Positions 1 through 11,069 are shown, counted from the stretch's first letter. The stretch: DNA of 64,000 bases from Isotricha intestinalis (GCA_023807065.1 JAJJLU010003485.1:1-64000); one strand, 5' to 3'. A program made the numbers and translations. The notes: a model not told the origin generated them from the letters alone.

Positions 1-216
1 AAAAAATCTAACATCTCAACATAATATAGTAAAAATTAAATATATATTTTTAAATTTTAAATCCCATTAAAGAAATTTTATAAATTAAATTTAAAAAATT
101 TTAAAGAAATTTAATCTTCTAATTAATCAATTAAATAAATTATTATCAATTTTTCCTCCTGTAAAAAACTAATTCTTTTTTAAAACCAAAAGAAAAAGAA
201 GAAAATAATTTTTAAT
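1..216. other. Window edge, 3' flank of the Yip1 gene
   Basis: A/T-only sequence downstream of the leftward Yip1 gene. No reading frame, hairpin or RNA gene was recognised. Confidence 0.5.
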
Positions 217-987
217 CTAACTAAGCAATTCAACAAATAAAAAAAAATAAAGTAGTCCAATAGGATACATCATAAGAAAAATTTTATTATTATCAAATTT
301 ATTTTTAATAAAACCAAAACTTACAAAAGAACTCCAACAAACAGCAAATAAAGAAAACAAAAATTTTAAAACTCTATGAACTTTAAAAATAACCATAGGT
401 AAAGAAACAATAATAAAAGGAACTAAAGAATAACCTAATAAACAAGCATAACAATAAAAACTTAATTTACTTCCAAAAAATCTTCCATTTAAATATATTA
501 TAAAACATCCAATCCAAAAAATAAAAAAAATTAACATAAATTGATTTTGTTTATGAATTGAAGTTTGACAAAAAGAAAGTAATATAGTAAAAATTAAAGG
601 TCCCCATAAATCCCAATCAAATATTTCTTTATTTATAATATCATTATCTGAAAAAGGATTTAAAACAAATTTAATTTTTAATATTATTTTTAGTAAATCT
701 CTTAATAATGAAGTTAAAATTGATTCATTTAATGTATTATGTGAAATATTTGAATTAGTTATTTTAGAATTTAAATCTGGTAATTTTGTATTCTTTTCTG
801 TTAGTTTTTCTTCTATTTTTACTTGTCTTTCCATGTCTATATGTTTTTCTGGATTTAATTCTATTTTTTGATTATTTTCTCCTGTATCAAAATCACTTAA
901 GTCTAATTTATTTGAATTATCTTCAGATAAATTATTTGGAGTTTCATCTAATTTTACTTCGTTTGATGATATATCTTGATGAGACAT
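217..987 (-). CDS. Yip1-domain membrane protein (YIPF6/Yip1 family)
   Basis: This is a predicted Golgi/ER multi-span protein of the Yip1 family, whose members bind Rab GTPases and act in vesicle formation. Seen: a hydrophilic acidic N-terminus of about 95 residues, then the family signature 'DWDLWGPLIF' near residue 127, followed by about five hydrophobic segments to the C-terminus, the standard Yip1 architecture. The length (256 residues) is normal for the family. The start is the first Met after upstream stops. The stop codon is TAG (217-219), which shows that TAG terminates here. The gene is divergent from the CDC27 gene. The exact YIPF subfamily is inferred from the long N-terminus and is less certain than the family. 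Confidence 0.85.
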   Translation of the reverse strand: MSHQDISSNEVKLDETPNNLSEDNSNKLDLSDFDTGENNQKIELNPEKHIDMERQVKIEEKLTEKNTKLPDLNSKITNSNISHNTLNESILTSLLRDLLKIILKIKFVLNPFSDNDIINKEIFDWDLWGPLIFTILLSFCQTSIHKQNQFMLIFFIFWIGCFIIYLNGRFFGSKLSFYCYACLLGYSLVPFIIVSLPMVIFKVHRVLKFLFSLFAVCWSSFVSFGFIKNKFDNNKIFLMMYPIGLLYFFLFVELLS

Positions 988-1655
988 TTTTGATTTTCAA
1001 TTGTTTTTTAATTTTGAAATTTATTTTTTTTATTGAAGGTTCATTAAATAATTTTTTTTTAATAAAAATTAATATTATTATAAATCATATTTGTGTTATT
1101 TATTTATGAACATAAAAGAATATAATAAATGATAGTTTTTATTAATGTTTCTAATTGAAATAAATATTAAGTTCAATTATAATTAAAATGTTTCTTAAAA
1201 CTATTTTAAAATAAATAATATAATAAAAATATACCAATAAAACTAAATTATTTACTTTTTATTTATGAATTAAGTTTCCATTGTTTTCACAAATTATAAA
1301 CAAATTAACAATTAAATAAATAATTAATATTATTGAATTCAGTATTATTTTTATCTAAGAAATTTTTTAGATTTTATAAGGAATATTTTTAATTGAAATA
1401 TTCAAATTTAAAAAGATTATTATATTTAAAAATTTCAAATTTATTTTTGTTTTTACAACCCTACAATTAAAAAATACTTAATATATATTTCATTAATTAT
1501 ACCTAATAAACTCCTAATTCATATTTAAACTGTTTTTCAAATTTAAGTAAAGTTTGAATAACATATTTATGAATTAGAAAAAAGAATAAAGATTTAAAAA
1601 ATTTAAATTTTAAATATTAATTATTTTCATAAAAAAAAAAAAAAAATTAAAATAA
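988..1655. promoter_or_regulatory. Divergent intergenic region, Yip1/CDC27
   Basis: About 670 bases of A/T-rich DNA between two divergent starts, so it should hold both promoters. No specific element could be identified. A long A-run directly precedes the CDC27 ATG. Confidence 0.4.
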
Positions 1656-4274
1656 ATGTCATCTCAAAATTCAAATGCATTATTAATAACACAATTATTT
1701 GATTTAATAAATAGATCCCTAAAATTAGACTTATATGATAATGCAGTATTTTATTCAGAAAGATTACTATGTGAAAATAAAAGTGAAGAAGTAAAATTAT
1801 TATTAGCAAAAGGATATATGGGTCAAGGTAAATTTCATCAAGCTTATCAAATATTAAGAGAAACAAAAAGTCATGATTGTCGTTATTTATTTGTTTTAAT
1901 TTGTATAAAATTAAATAAATTCATTGATGCTGAAAAAGCATTATTAACAGGACAATTTTATACAAAGAGTTTAAATAATAAAGAAATTGAAAAAGTTATT
2001 CCAAATGGAGCTGCAGGTTATTATTTATTAGGAATTGTTTTGGAAAAGTTGAGTAGGAAATCAGAAGCAATTAGTGCTTATAAAAAGTCTATTGAAATGG
2101 ACCCTTTTATGTGGAATGCTTATGAAAAATTATGTAAGTTAGAACCTAATAAATTGGAAAATAATAAAATTTATAGTGAATTAAATCCTAATATTGTTAT
2201 TTTCAATCAAGAAACTAATGATAAGATGAATAAGATTAAAAATTCTAAGAAAGATAATAATAAAAAAAATAAAAAAAATAATGATAATGATGATTTATTA
2301 TTTAGTCCTGATGAAGAACAAAATAATAATTTTAATATATCAAATAATAGGAGAAGTTTGCTTTCAAAATCAAATAATAATAATTTTGATAATAGTACTG
2401 AAATGAATAAATATAGAACAATATTAGACTTTTCAAATACTAATATCAATAATAATAATAATACCCCAAATAATATCATTAATACTCCTGAAAATATGAC
2501 TCCTGAAGTTCATAAAGAAGAATGTGATTATAGTCATTTAAATTGTAATATTAATAATTTTATTCCAGTTAAAAATCCTCATAATAATAATATTGTATTT
2601 TCAAGTACTCCTCATCATATTCAATTAGACTTTAATAATTCATCCTATTATGCAAATAATATTAGTGGAACATCAAATAATAATAGTATAAATATAAATA
2701 ATAATAATTTAAATAATAATTTACCAAGTTCCTCTGGCTTCAATATGACCAATAATAATTCAATGAATGATATTTCATCTTCAAGAATAAACCCATTTAA
2801 TATAAATATATCAAACAATTTAGGAAGTAATAATTTAAGTGGAATAATTAATTTACCAAATAATATATCAAACAATAATAATAGTAATCCAAATGTAACT
2901 CCAAGTCATATACCTCAACCACCCTCTTCGTTATTTAATAATGTTAATAATTCAAGTTTTAATATATCAACATTTAATAATAATTATAACAATAATAGTT
3001 TCAATATGAATAATAACCAAAATCAAAATAATATATTTACAAATATAAATTTAGGTCATAATATAATATCATCTCTTTCTAAACCTCATTCAATTTTTAC
3101 AAACAACAATCAAAATAATAATAGTATATCAAAAAATAGTTTATTAAAAAATATAAATGTTTCTCCTACTCCAAATACTAAAATAAAGAAAGAAGAAAAT
3201 CAAACATCAAATATATATAATTTAGTTCATAAAGACAATCAAAATTTAAATACTTCTTCTTTCCAAAACATATGTCAACTTTTAAAATATTATAGTGAAA
3301 TATTAAAAAAATTATTTTTATTTGACTGTCAAAACGCAATAGATCTTTTATTAAATTTACCTCAAAACCATTTTAAAAGTCCATATATATATTCTTTATT
3401 AGGAAGATGTTACTTTGAATGTGGAGAATACAAAAAATGTGAAAAATATTATAATTTAAGTATATCAACAGATCCATCATATTTAACAGGATTAGAATAT
3501 TTTTCTTCCTGTTTATGGCATTTAAAAGACCAAATTCAATGTTGTAATTTAGCAAATAATTGTAAAGAACAAAATCAATTTGCTCCAGAAACTTGGATTG
3601 TATTAGGAAATTGTTTTTCACTTCAAAAAGAACATGAAATAGCAATTAAATTTTTTAAAAGAGCTTCTCAAATTAATCCTTCTTTTGCATATGCATATAC
3701 TTTAGAAGGTCATGAATATGTTGAAAATGAAAATTATATTAAAGCAACTGAATGTTATAAACAAGCTTTAAATTATGATGAAAGACATTTCAATGCTTGG
3801 TGGGGTTTAGGACATATTCAATTAAAAGAACAAAATTATTCTGAAGCTATTAAATATTTTAAAAAAGCTGCTGAAATAAATCCAAATAGTGCAATTATAC
3901 ATTTTTATTTAGCTTCTGCAAATATACAAAATCGAGATTTAAATGCTGCTTTAAAATATTTGCAAATTGCTGAAAAAAAAGATAATAAGAATCCTATGGT
4001 TAAATATCAATTAAGTAATATATATTATGATAGAAAAGAATATGATAAAGCTTTAAATATATTATTAGAATTAGATGAAAAAATGCCAAAGGAAGCTCCT
4101 ATTCATATTGCTATTGGAAAAAATTATATAGAAAAGAAAGATTATAAAAAAGCTCTTGATCATTTTAATAAAGCTATTGATTTAGATCCTAAAGATTCTA
4201 ATTTGGCTAAAAGCTATATTGAGAGACTTTATAATGAAGTTGGAGTTGAAAATTTAAATTTTAATAAATTATGA
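1656..4274 (+). CDS. CDC27: APC/C subunit 3 (CDC27), TPR protein
   Basis: This is a core TPR scaffold of the anaphase-promoting complex, the ubiquitin ligase that triggers anaphase and mitotic exit; the CDC27 subunit docks co-activators. Seen: an N-terminal TPR block (residues about 5-170) with the APC3 pattern of paired helices and 'AAGYYLLGIVLEKL', a long low-complexity Asn-rich insert (about 175-520), and a C-terminal array of about eight TPRs (about 535-860) with consensus positions such as 'AWWGLGHIQLKEQNYSEAIKYF'. The N-TPR / disordered linker / C-TPR layout matches CDC27 of yeast and animals, and the 872 residues fit. It ends in TGA. The Asn tracts are composition-driven and also occur in other genes here. 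Confidence in the family is high. Confidence 0.93.
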   Translation: MSSQNSNALLITQLFDLINRSLKLDLYDNAVFYSERLLCENKSEEVKLLLAKGYMGQGKFHQAYQILRETKSHDCRYLFVLICIKLNKFIDAEKALLTGQFYTKSLNNKEIEKVIPNGAAGYYLLGIVLEKLSRKSEAISAYKKSIEMDPFMWNAYEKLCKLEPNKLENNKIYSELNPNIVIFNQETNDKMNKIKNSKKDNNKKNKKNNDNDDLLFSPDEEQNNNFNISNNRRSLLSKSNNNNFDNSTEMNKYRTILDFSNTNINNNNNTPNNIINTPENMTPEVHKEECDYSHLNCNINNFIPVKNPHNNNIVFSSTPHHIQLDFNNSSYYANNISGTSNNNSININNNNLNNNLPSSSGFNMTNNNSMNDISSSRINPFNINISNNLGSNNLSGIINLPNNISNNNNSNPNVTPSHIPQPPSSLFNNVNNSSFNISTFNNNYNNNSFNMNNNQNQNNIFTNINLGHNIISSLSKPHSIFTNNNQNNNSISKNSLLKNINVSPTPNTKIKKEENQTSNIYNLVHKDNQNLNTSSFQNICQLLKYYSEILKKLFLFDCQNAIDLLLNLPQNHFKSPYIYSLLGRCYFECGEYKKCEKYYNLSISTDPSYLTGLEYFSSCLWHLKDQIQCCNLANNCKEQNQFAPETWIVLGNCFSLQKEHEIAIKFFKRASQINPSFAYAYTLEGHEYVENENYIKATECYKQALNYDERHFNAWWGLGHIQLKEQNYSEAIKYFKKAAEINPNSAIIHFYLASANIQNRDLNAALKYLQIAEKKDNKNPMVKYQLSNIYYDRKEYDKALNILLELDEKMPKEAPIHIAIGKNYIEKKDYKKALDHFNKAIDLDPKDSNLAKSYIERLYNEVGVENLNFNKL

Positions 4275-4384
4275 TTTTATTAATCTTTTTTTATTTGATA
4301 ATTTTAAATAAGACAATTAATTATAGTTTGAAATTCTTTTAAATTAGTTAAATATAATTTTATTTGTTTTTTTAAATTTATTTT

Positions 4385-5332
4385 TTAAAAACTTATTTTA
4401 TTTATTTTATCTGTTAAATATGCTTGAATGTTTAAAATATTAACAAGATCAGAAACAATTCTATTATGATTATGTTCTTTTTTCATTAAATTAGCAATTT
4501 CTTCTTTTTCAAAAATAGGTTTTAACATTGAAATAACCATCATAATTTTATTTAATAATTCATTATCAATATCACTTTCTTTAATATTATTTAAATAGTT
4601 TTGAATTAATTCTAAATATTTACTACAAATTTTTAATTGAGTTTTCACAAATACTAAATTTTCACTTTTATTATCTTTTACATTTTCAGAAATTTCATCT
4701 AATTTTTCTAATTCATCAATCACATTTTTAAAGTCAGAATCACTTAATTTATTTAATCCAATATCAAATTTAAATTGTTCACTTCCTTTTTCATTAATAA
4801 TTCCAAAAGTATCTAATTTTTGTACAATTTCATAATTAATTTCTTTACAAGTCATTAAAAAATAATCCATTTTATTTTTTGAATGAAAAGAAACTCTCCA
4901 TTTATAAGTTTTAACTCCATAATCTAATTTTTCATTATCATTATAAAATGTATCAACTAATAATAAAATACTATTATCATTTAAAACATTTTTATTTTTA
5001 ATTGAAGCAATGGTTGAGTATATATTTGCCAAAGCTGGAAAAAAATTAATGTCAGTTACAAAACAACCTAAAATAATTAAATTTTGGTAATTATTTGCAA
5101 ATGTATTAATTAAAGGATTTAATATAGTATCATTTATTCTATTAAGTATTATTGATCCATCTTCATTTTTTCCAGTTTCAAATATAAATCCATATATTGC
5201 ATTTGTTATATGATAAATTTCTCCTTTTTTTGTTCCTAATAATATTCCATATGTTCTAGTTTGTTTATCACTTATAGAATTATATGAATCTATTATATTA
5301 TTTATGACTTCTGGTTCGATCTTTACTGACAT
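4385..5332 (-). CDS. EIF3F: eIF3 subunit f, MPN-minus protein
   Basis: This is a subunit of translation initiation factor 3, which binds the 40S ribosome. Seen: an MPN domain at residues 1-145 beginning 'IEPEVINNIIDSYNSISD' and including 'TYGILLGTKKG' and 'ILGCFVTD', the pattern of eIF3f. The H-x-H...S...D zinc ligands of active JAMM proteases are absent, as expected for an MPN-minus subunit. A helical C-terminal region follows (about 175-315). CSN6 or the proteasomal subunit Rpn8 are alternatives; the start and the 'GxLLGT' spacing fit eIF3f better. It is convergent with CDC27, with a spacer of about 110 bases. Confidence 0.75.
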   Translation of the reverse strand: MSVKIEPEVINNIIDSYNSISDKQTRTYGILLGTKKGEIYHITNAIYGFIFETGKNEDGSIILNRINDTILNPLINTFANNYQNLIILGCFVTDINFFPALANIYSTIASIKNKNVLNDNSILLLVDTFYNDNEKLDYGVKTYKWRVSFHSKNKMDYFLMTCKEINYEIVQKLDTFGIINEKGSEQFKFDIGLNKLSDSDFKNVIDELEKLDEISENVKDNKSENLVFVKTQLKICSKYLELIQNYLNNIKESDIDNELLNKIMMVISMLKPIFEKEEIANLMKKEHNHNRIVSDLVNILNIQAYLTDKINKISF

Positions 5333-5427
5333 TAAAATGATTTTTTTAAAAATAATATTTATAAATTTATATAATTAATTTTATGGAACTGAAAATTAAA
5401 AATTATATTAAAAAATAAAAATATAAA

Positions 5428-6189
5428 ATGACAGAATCTGAATATCCAAAAGCTATTTATTTAGCTAGAATAAGTGAAAAAACTGGAAATTATGAAGAAG
5501 CAATTAAATATATTGAAAAAATCATCAATATGAAAAGTTCAGATATTACAAAAGAAGAAAGAAATATTTTACAAGCTGCTTTTAAACATATTTTTTCAGA
5601 AAAAAGAAGTTCTTGGAGAACATTATGTAATGTTCTTGATAGAGAAAGTAGACATAAAAAATGTAATATATTAGATTTAATTAAAAATTTAAAAATTGAA
5701 ATCGAAAATGAAATAATTGATTTATGTAATAAATTATTAAAAATAATTGATGAATTTTTATTAAATAGAGCTTCAACTTTAGAAGCAAAAGTTTTTTATT
5801 TAAAATTAAAAGGTGATTATAATAGATATATGATAGATTTTTCAGATAATGAAAAAAAAAAAGAAAAAATAGATATAGTGATGAACAGTTATAATGAAGC
5901 TTTTGAATATTGCAAAAAATTACCTTTTACAAATGATGTTAGATTAGGATTAGTTTTAAATTTTGGTGTTTTTTTTAATGATATTTTAAATGATCCTAAA
6001 AATGCTTTAAATATTACTAATGATACTTATAATGCTTTAATTAAAGAAATTGACAATTTAGATGATAAACAATATAATATTATAAATCCAATTGCTAATT
6101 TAATTAAAGAAAATATTGATAATTGGAATAGTTCTGTTAATGAAAGTAATAAAGAAGTTAATAATGTCAAAATAATGGAATATGCTTAA
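5428..6189 (+). CDS. 14-3-3 protein
   Basis: 14-3-3 proteins are dimeric phosphoserine/threonine-binding adaptors of the cytosol. Seen: nine-helix 14-3-3 organisation with recognisable blocks. The N-terminus is 'YLARISEKTGNYEEAIKYI'. Next comes the 'ERNILQAAFKHIFSEKRSSWR' region, equivalent to the family's '[20 protein letters not shown]' with its Lys/Arg of the phosphate pocket. Then 'FYLKLKGDYNRYM' carries the second pocket Arg and Tyr, and 'LGLVLNFGVFFNDI' matches 'LGLALNFSVFYYEI'. The length (253) is typical. Start and stop are clean. Divergent from eIF3f with under 100 bases between starts. Confidence 0.95.
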   Translation: MTESEYPKAIYLARISEKTGNYEEAIKYIEKIINMKSSDITKEERNILQAAFKHIFSEKRSSWRTLCNVLDRESRHKKCNILDLIKNLKIEIENEIIDLCNKLLKIIDEFLLNRASTLEAKVFYLKLKGDYNRYMIDFSDNEKKKEKIDIVMNSYNEAFEYCKKLPFTNDVRLGLVLNFGVFFNDILNDPKNALNITNDTYNALIKEIDNLDDKQYNIINPIANLIKENIDNWNSSVNESNKEVNNVKIMEYA

Positions 6190-6343
6190 TAAACAATTTA
6201 TTAAAATTTTTTGAGTTTTTGAAAAAATTTAATTTTCTATTTTTTTTATTATTAAATATAATCTTTATATAATATAAATTATTGAATTTCTAGTTTTTTA
6301 TTTTATCAAATTGAACATAACTTAAAATAATTATTTAGTTAAA

Positions 6344-8275
6344 ATGTCTTTAATATTAAACCAGAAGTCTAAAAATAATAATTCCTTAAAGGATATAATA
6401 AAAAAATTTAAGAAAGATTTAATATCCAGTTATAATAAAAATGATTTTAATTATAATCGAATAATAGGTAATTATCTAATAATAAATGAGAAATGTGAAG
6501 CAGTTGTAGTATATAAAGATTATTTAATATTAAATGAAGAAACTGAATTTTTAAGAAGATATTATTCAAAAGAAGAATCACATCCTCGATTAAGTAAAAT
6601 TCTATTTTTTTATGAAAATTATTCCCAAATTTTTCCCAATTATTTAGTTCTTCCAGAAAGTAAATTTTTATATACTAATATAAGAAGAAAACAAAAAATG
6701 ATTGATGCTGTTAACAATATAAAAAATGAGGAAGAAATTAATAAAAACAATATAAAAAATAATCCAAATGATATATTTACAAAACAAGTTAAAGATGATA
6801 TTCAAAAATGTCAAGCTTCAAGTATAATTTATTATGATGATGATTCTTTTCTCAATTCAATCTCTGTTTACTCTAAAAAGTTTATGCAAACTCCAGATGG
6901 TTCTTTGACATTGGATTTAACTAAAAATATAAATGAAATAAATGATACAAATGGTTCTATTGAAAATATATTAAATGATTTAAAAGGGATTAACAAAAAC
7001 AAATTAAATAAAAAATCTATTAAAAAATCGAAGAAAATTGATAATAAAATAAATATAAATAATAATTATAATAAACCATCAATTAATATTTCAAAACCAA
7101 ATTCTACTATTCAAAAGGTATTATCAAGTAATTATAATATAAATAAAAAAGGAAGTTTAACAATATATAATAATTATCAAAATATAATCATTCCAAAAGA
7201 GAATACTGTAATTAATATTAATAATAATTATTATCAATATCCAACTCAAAGTGAAGACAAAAAAAATTTTAAAACAATTAATACAACAAAAAAGATTTCA
7301 AAAACTTCAAAAATAAAAGATAGTAATAGTATAAGTAATACTCAAATAAATAATAAAGTAAAAAAACTTAAAAATATTTCTCAAAGATCAACAGAAAAAA
7401 AACAAAAATATAAATTAAAAATAGAAGATGATATTGAAATTATTAAAAGAGAATATAGTCCAAAAACAACAAGAAATACAAATAAATTATTTAAATCTCC
7501 TTCAAAAAGATATTTAAGAAATAAAAAATGTAATATTGAAAAATCAGAAACTTTTTTAAAAACTTCTCAAACTTTTAAAAAATTATCTTATAATCCAAAT
7601 CCAAATAGATTATATAAAGCCATATTTCTAAATGGAAAAAATAAAAAGAAAACTAATGATTATTCTAAATCTTCTATTTCAAATAACACAATTTCCGTTA
7701 AAAAAATAGAAAAGAAATCTTCAAAAATTCCTTCATCAAATTTAAATTCTAGTAATAAAAAATTATATGAAAATGAAAAAAGTAAAATTTTAAACACCGA
7801 AACTCCAAAGAAATTATTATTAAATAAAAATGTTCCTTGGACAGAATTAAAACAAAAATATAAACAATATGTTCGAAAAGAAAATAATATTACTGTAAAT
7901 GCTTCTAAGAGAAATTCATGTGATAATTTTTTATTTTTAACAAGATCACAAAAAGATTTTTTCAAAGATAAATTTGGTTATCAAAATCTTAAAAAAAGTA
8001 ATAATAATAAAAGACCATTAAAAGAAAATAATTCAGCAAAAGATTTTTCTTTAAATTACCAAAAATCTGTTCCTTCAACTAAAAATACAAGTGTTATTAC
8101 TGAAAGTAAAGATAATAATTCTGAAGGAAAAGGAAATAATCACTTAACCATTAAAGTTAATAGACAAAGTTATTTAGCTAAATTAAAAAAAAAATTTGAA
8201 GAAAATAATTTAAAAAGTAAAAATGAAATTCATGCTTTTCAAAAGCTATCATTAAATATTAAAAATAATCCTTAA
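6344..8275 (+). CDS. Basic low-complexity protein with N-terminal 'KDY-RYY' domain, paralogue A
   Basis: Function unknown. The first 120 residues form a globular segment with 'VVVYKDYLILNEETEFLRRYY', then 'FFYENYSQIFPNYLVLPESKFLY'. The rest is a Lys/Asn/Ser-rich, probably disordered tail of about 500 residues. The protein at 38847-41081 has the same layout and the same N-terminal pattern (F/Y-KDY-I/M-x(8)-EFL-R/K-RYY-x-R/K-EE ... FY-x-NYS), so the two are paralogues. The conserved head and variable basic tail would suit a cytoskeletal or basal-body protein, but that is a guess. Confidence in the gene being real is high, with no functional assignment. Confidence 0.85.
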   Translation: MSLILNQKSKNNNSLKDIIKKFKKDLISSYNKNDFNYNRIIGNYLIINEKCEAVVVYKDYLILNEETEFLRRYYSKEESHPRLSKILFFYENYSQIFPNYLVLPESKFLYTNIRRKQKMIDAVNNIKNEEEINKNNIKNNPNDIFTKQVKDDIQKCQASSIIYYDDDSFLNSISVYSKKFMQTPDGSLTLDLTKNINEINDTNGSIENILNDLKGINKNKLNKKSIKKSKKIDNKININNNYNKPSINISKPNSTIQKVLSSNYNINKKGSLTIYNNYQNIIIPKENTVININNNYYQYPTQSEDKKNFKTINTTKKISKTSKIKDSNSISNTQINNKVKKLKNISQRSTEKKQKYKLKIEDDIEIIKREYSPKTTRNTNKLFKSPSKRYLRNKKCNIEKSETFLKTSQTFKKLSYNPNPNRLYKAIFLNGKNKKKTNDYSKSSISNNTISVKKIEKKSSKIPSSNLNSSNKKLYENEKSKILNTETPKKLLLNKNVPWTELKQKYKQYVRKENNITVNASKRNSCDNFLFLTRSQKDFFKDKFGYQNLKKSNNNKRPLKENNSAKDFSLNYQKSVPSTKNTSVITESKDNNSEGKGNNHLTIKVNRQSYLAKLKKKFEENNLKSKNEIHAFQKLSLNIKNNP

Positions 8276-8495
8276 ATTTAATTATTCTATTAAAATATAA
8301 TTAATATATATAATTTAAAAAAAAGTATAAAAAATATGTAAAATAGATTTTAGTTTTTAATAAATAATTCTCACTAAAAATTATATTAGTTATTTACATA
8401 AATATATTTATTTAATTCATAAATAAAAAATGACCACTAAATGAATCAAATAATTTGTGGTAAGAAAGATTAAATAAAAATTCAATTACATTTTT

Positions 8496-10664
8496 TTATT
8501 TTGAAATTATTTTATTTATTTCATTTCTATAGTTTCTTAAACTTACTCTTATATCATCAGGTTCTTCCTGTGCAATTTGAATTAAAATATTAATTAACTC
8601 AAATAAAACATAATCATTTAAATTATTATAATCATTATTTACAATAAAAGGCTTAATTATTATTCCATTACTTATATCAATGTTATCTTCCTTATCATCA
8701 ATAACAATAGTTCTCTTTAAATCTCTTCCTAATCTTTTAATATCTTTATAATTTTTTTCATTTAGATAACTAGCATTTTGTCTATATAATCTATAATCAA
8801 AATATTTTTGGTCAATTTCAATAAAATTAATTATTTGATCTGCATATTCTTTGATACCAGATGTAAAAACAATAAGTTCATAATATGGATTTAAACTTTC
8901 TAAAAATTCTCTTAATCCAGGTCTTAAATATATTATATTTGTCCCTTGTGGAACATGTGATATAGTGTCATCTAAATCAAGAACTAAAGTATAAGGTTTA
9001 TCTGGTGCAAAAGGAATTAATGGTGTATTTATATTTATAATATTTCTTTGAATAAGCCTTTTATTAGGTTTTGCCAAAGTTAATTTTAAACTTCCGATAT
9101 TTCTATTGTCGTATAATAAATTTTGATTATTATCTATATATCTTATTGAATTATTATCATAATGTGAATACTTTCCTGTATCTTCTCTTAATCTTTGATT
9201 TATATCATAATCATTATAATATTGATTTTGAATGAAATTTGATTCATTGTTTACATTATTTTCAAAATCTTGAATATAAATATTAGGATGATAAATTGGA
9301 CTAGTATTATGAGAATAATTATTGGGAATAAATTGAACATTAGAATAATAATTATTTGGAATATTATTTTCATAATTATTCATTTCATTTTTTGGATAAT
9401 AATTATTAAAATACCCATAATTATTATTATTAATGTTAGAACTAATACTTCTAATTCTTTGACTTTTTTCTCTTTGTCTCATTGCATTAGTTTTTCTAAA
9501 AGGAAAAACAACTCCACTGTTAGTTAATGCAGCTCCAATATAATTAATATCTGTTGTTAAAACATTTCCAGGACTTCTTATCATATTTTTTGTTTTTGGT
9601 ATTGGCATTGAATTTGAAGTATTTGAAGAATAAGGTGCAATTCTATAATTATATGTATTTAAATTATTATTTACATCATTTAAATTTTGATTGTTTTGAT
9701 TCATGTTATTATATTTATATATTCTCCTTTTTAAATTTTCTATATGATCTTGATGTGTTAATACTTGATTTGAATAATTTTGAGGATAATCATAATTCAA
9801 ATTTATATTTGAGTTACTTTGATATTGATACTTATTATATATTGTTGATTTATAAAAATCATATATATCTAAAACATTTAATCTTCTTAATTTATGAAAT
9901 AAAGTAATTATTTCTTTTGATATTGTGGGATTTATATTATAATAATTTTCAATTATTTTATTTAAATTATTATTTAAGTCTTTATTTGTAATGGAAATTA
10001 AACTTGATTGTTGATTTAAATTTACTTTATTTGAATTTTTACATTTATCAAAAATACTTTCGTTTAATAAAATAAAAATATTTAATATACTTTTAATATC
10101 ATCCATAAAAAATTGAAATTTATTTTGAATACTAATATCATAAATAATCACAATTGTGAAAATAAGTAAAGTAAGACAATTATTAATTAAAGGTAAATAT
10201 TCATTTGCATCACACATCTCAATAATAAAATCTGAATTGCTATTAAATATTTCTATCCAATCATTACATTCATTAGTACAATTGTTTCTTTTCATAAATG
10301 AAACTTGAATTTGATTAAATAAATCATTTAAACTTTTTATTAGATTTTCTATTTTATTTTTTTTTTGATTTAAAAGCATAATTGTTGATTTACTTGGAGA
10401 TTGATTATTAATATTTTTATTTAAATTAACTGTTATTGGTCTTGAATTAAATCTTTTTCTTTCTTTTTGAATATTTTCCATATTATATGATTTTAATACT
10501 CCATCTTGTTTTATTTTAGTTGGCAATCTTATTAAAGAAGAAAGAATTTCTTTTTTATATAAACATTGATTTCTCTTAGTTATAATATTAGAATTATTTG
10601 TACTTGAACCACTATTAATTGTTTCTTTTTTTATAATTTGTTTTTGCTTAAGATGTGAAGACAT
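8496..10664 (-). CDS. FCP1/SCP-type (NLI-interacting factor) phosphatase
   Basis: A HAD-superfamily protein phosphatase of the CTD-phosphatase/NIF type. Seen: the catalytic motif D-L-D-D-T beginning at residue 563, followed about 20 residues later by 'YLRPGLREFLESL', 'YELIVFTSG' with the conserved Thr, 'YRLYRQNASY' and the late motif 'TIVIDDKEDN'. These are the ordered FCP1-homology motifs, occupying roughly residues 555-720. The N-terminal 550 residues are Asn/Tyr-rich and largely disordered. It holds the nucleophile and the acid/base Asp, so it should be active. Substrates (RNA polymerase II tail or other phosphoproteins) cannot be decided from sequence. Confidence 0.88.
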   Translation of the reverse strand: MSSHLKQKQIIKKETINSGSSTNNSNIITKRNQCLYKKEILSSLIRLPTKIKQDGVLKSYNMENIQKERKRFNSRPITVNLNKNINNQSPSKSTIMLLNQKKNKIENLIKSLNDLFNQIQVSFMKRNNCTNECNDWIEIFNSNSDFIIEMCDANEYLPLINNCLTLLIFTIVIIYDISIQNKFQFFMDDIKSILNIFILLNESIFDKCKNSNKVNLNQQSSLISITNKDLNNNLNKIIENYYNINPTISKEIITLFHKLRRLNVLDIYDFYKSTIYNKYQYQSNSNINLNYDYPQNYSNQVLTHQDHIENLKRRIYKYNNMNQNNQNLNDVNNNLNTYNYRIAPYSSNTSNSMPIPKTKNMIRSPGNVLTTDINYIGAALTNSGVVFPFRKTNAMRQREKSQRIRSISSNINNNNYGYFNNYYPKNEMNNYENNIPNNYYSNVQFIPNNYSHNTSPIYHPNIYIQDFENNVNNESNFIQNQYYNDYDINQRLREDTGKYSHYDNNSIRYIDNNQNLLYDNRNIGSLKLTLAKPNKRLIQRNIININTPLIPFAPDKPYTLVLDLDDTISHVPQGTNIIYLRPGLREFLESLNPYYELIVFTSGIKEYADQIINFIEIDQKYFDYRLYRQNASYLNEKNYKDIKRLGRDLKRTIVIDDKEDNIDISNGIIIKPFIVNNDYNNLNDYVLFELINILIQIAQEEPDDIRVSLRNYRNEINKIISK

Positions 10665-11069
10665 TTATTAATTATATTTTTATAATATTTATAATAAAAA
10701 TATGTAAATTTATAAATCAAATAAAATTTGTTTAATATTAATTAAAAAAAAAGGTTTAAAAATAAAAAAATTTGATTATTATATTTATTAATGTTTTATC
10801 TTATAAAATTCAATTTTAAACATTTACTTAACTATTTAAACTTTACCTATTCAATTTTATAAAGAAATAAATCTGTTTTTTTCTTTGATATCTAATTATA
10901 ACATTATTAAAAAAATCATTTCCCAAGTAAATCATACTAAATAAAATTATAAAATATAAAAATTTTTTGAAAAGGAATCATAATATTTTAATAAAATTAT
11001 TTTATATAATTATACAAAACATGAAAGTAAATTATATACTTTTATTCTATTTATATTATATACAATATT
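10665..11069. other. Intergenic spacer between two leftward genes
   Basis: About 400 bases, A/T homopolymer-rich. It should carry the promoter of the phosphatase gene and the 3' end of the ubiquitin-domain gene. Nothing distinct was seen. Confidence 0.4.
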
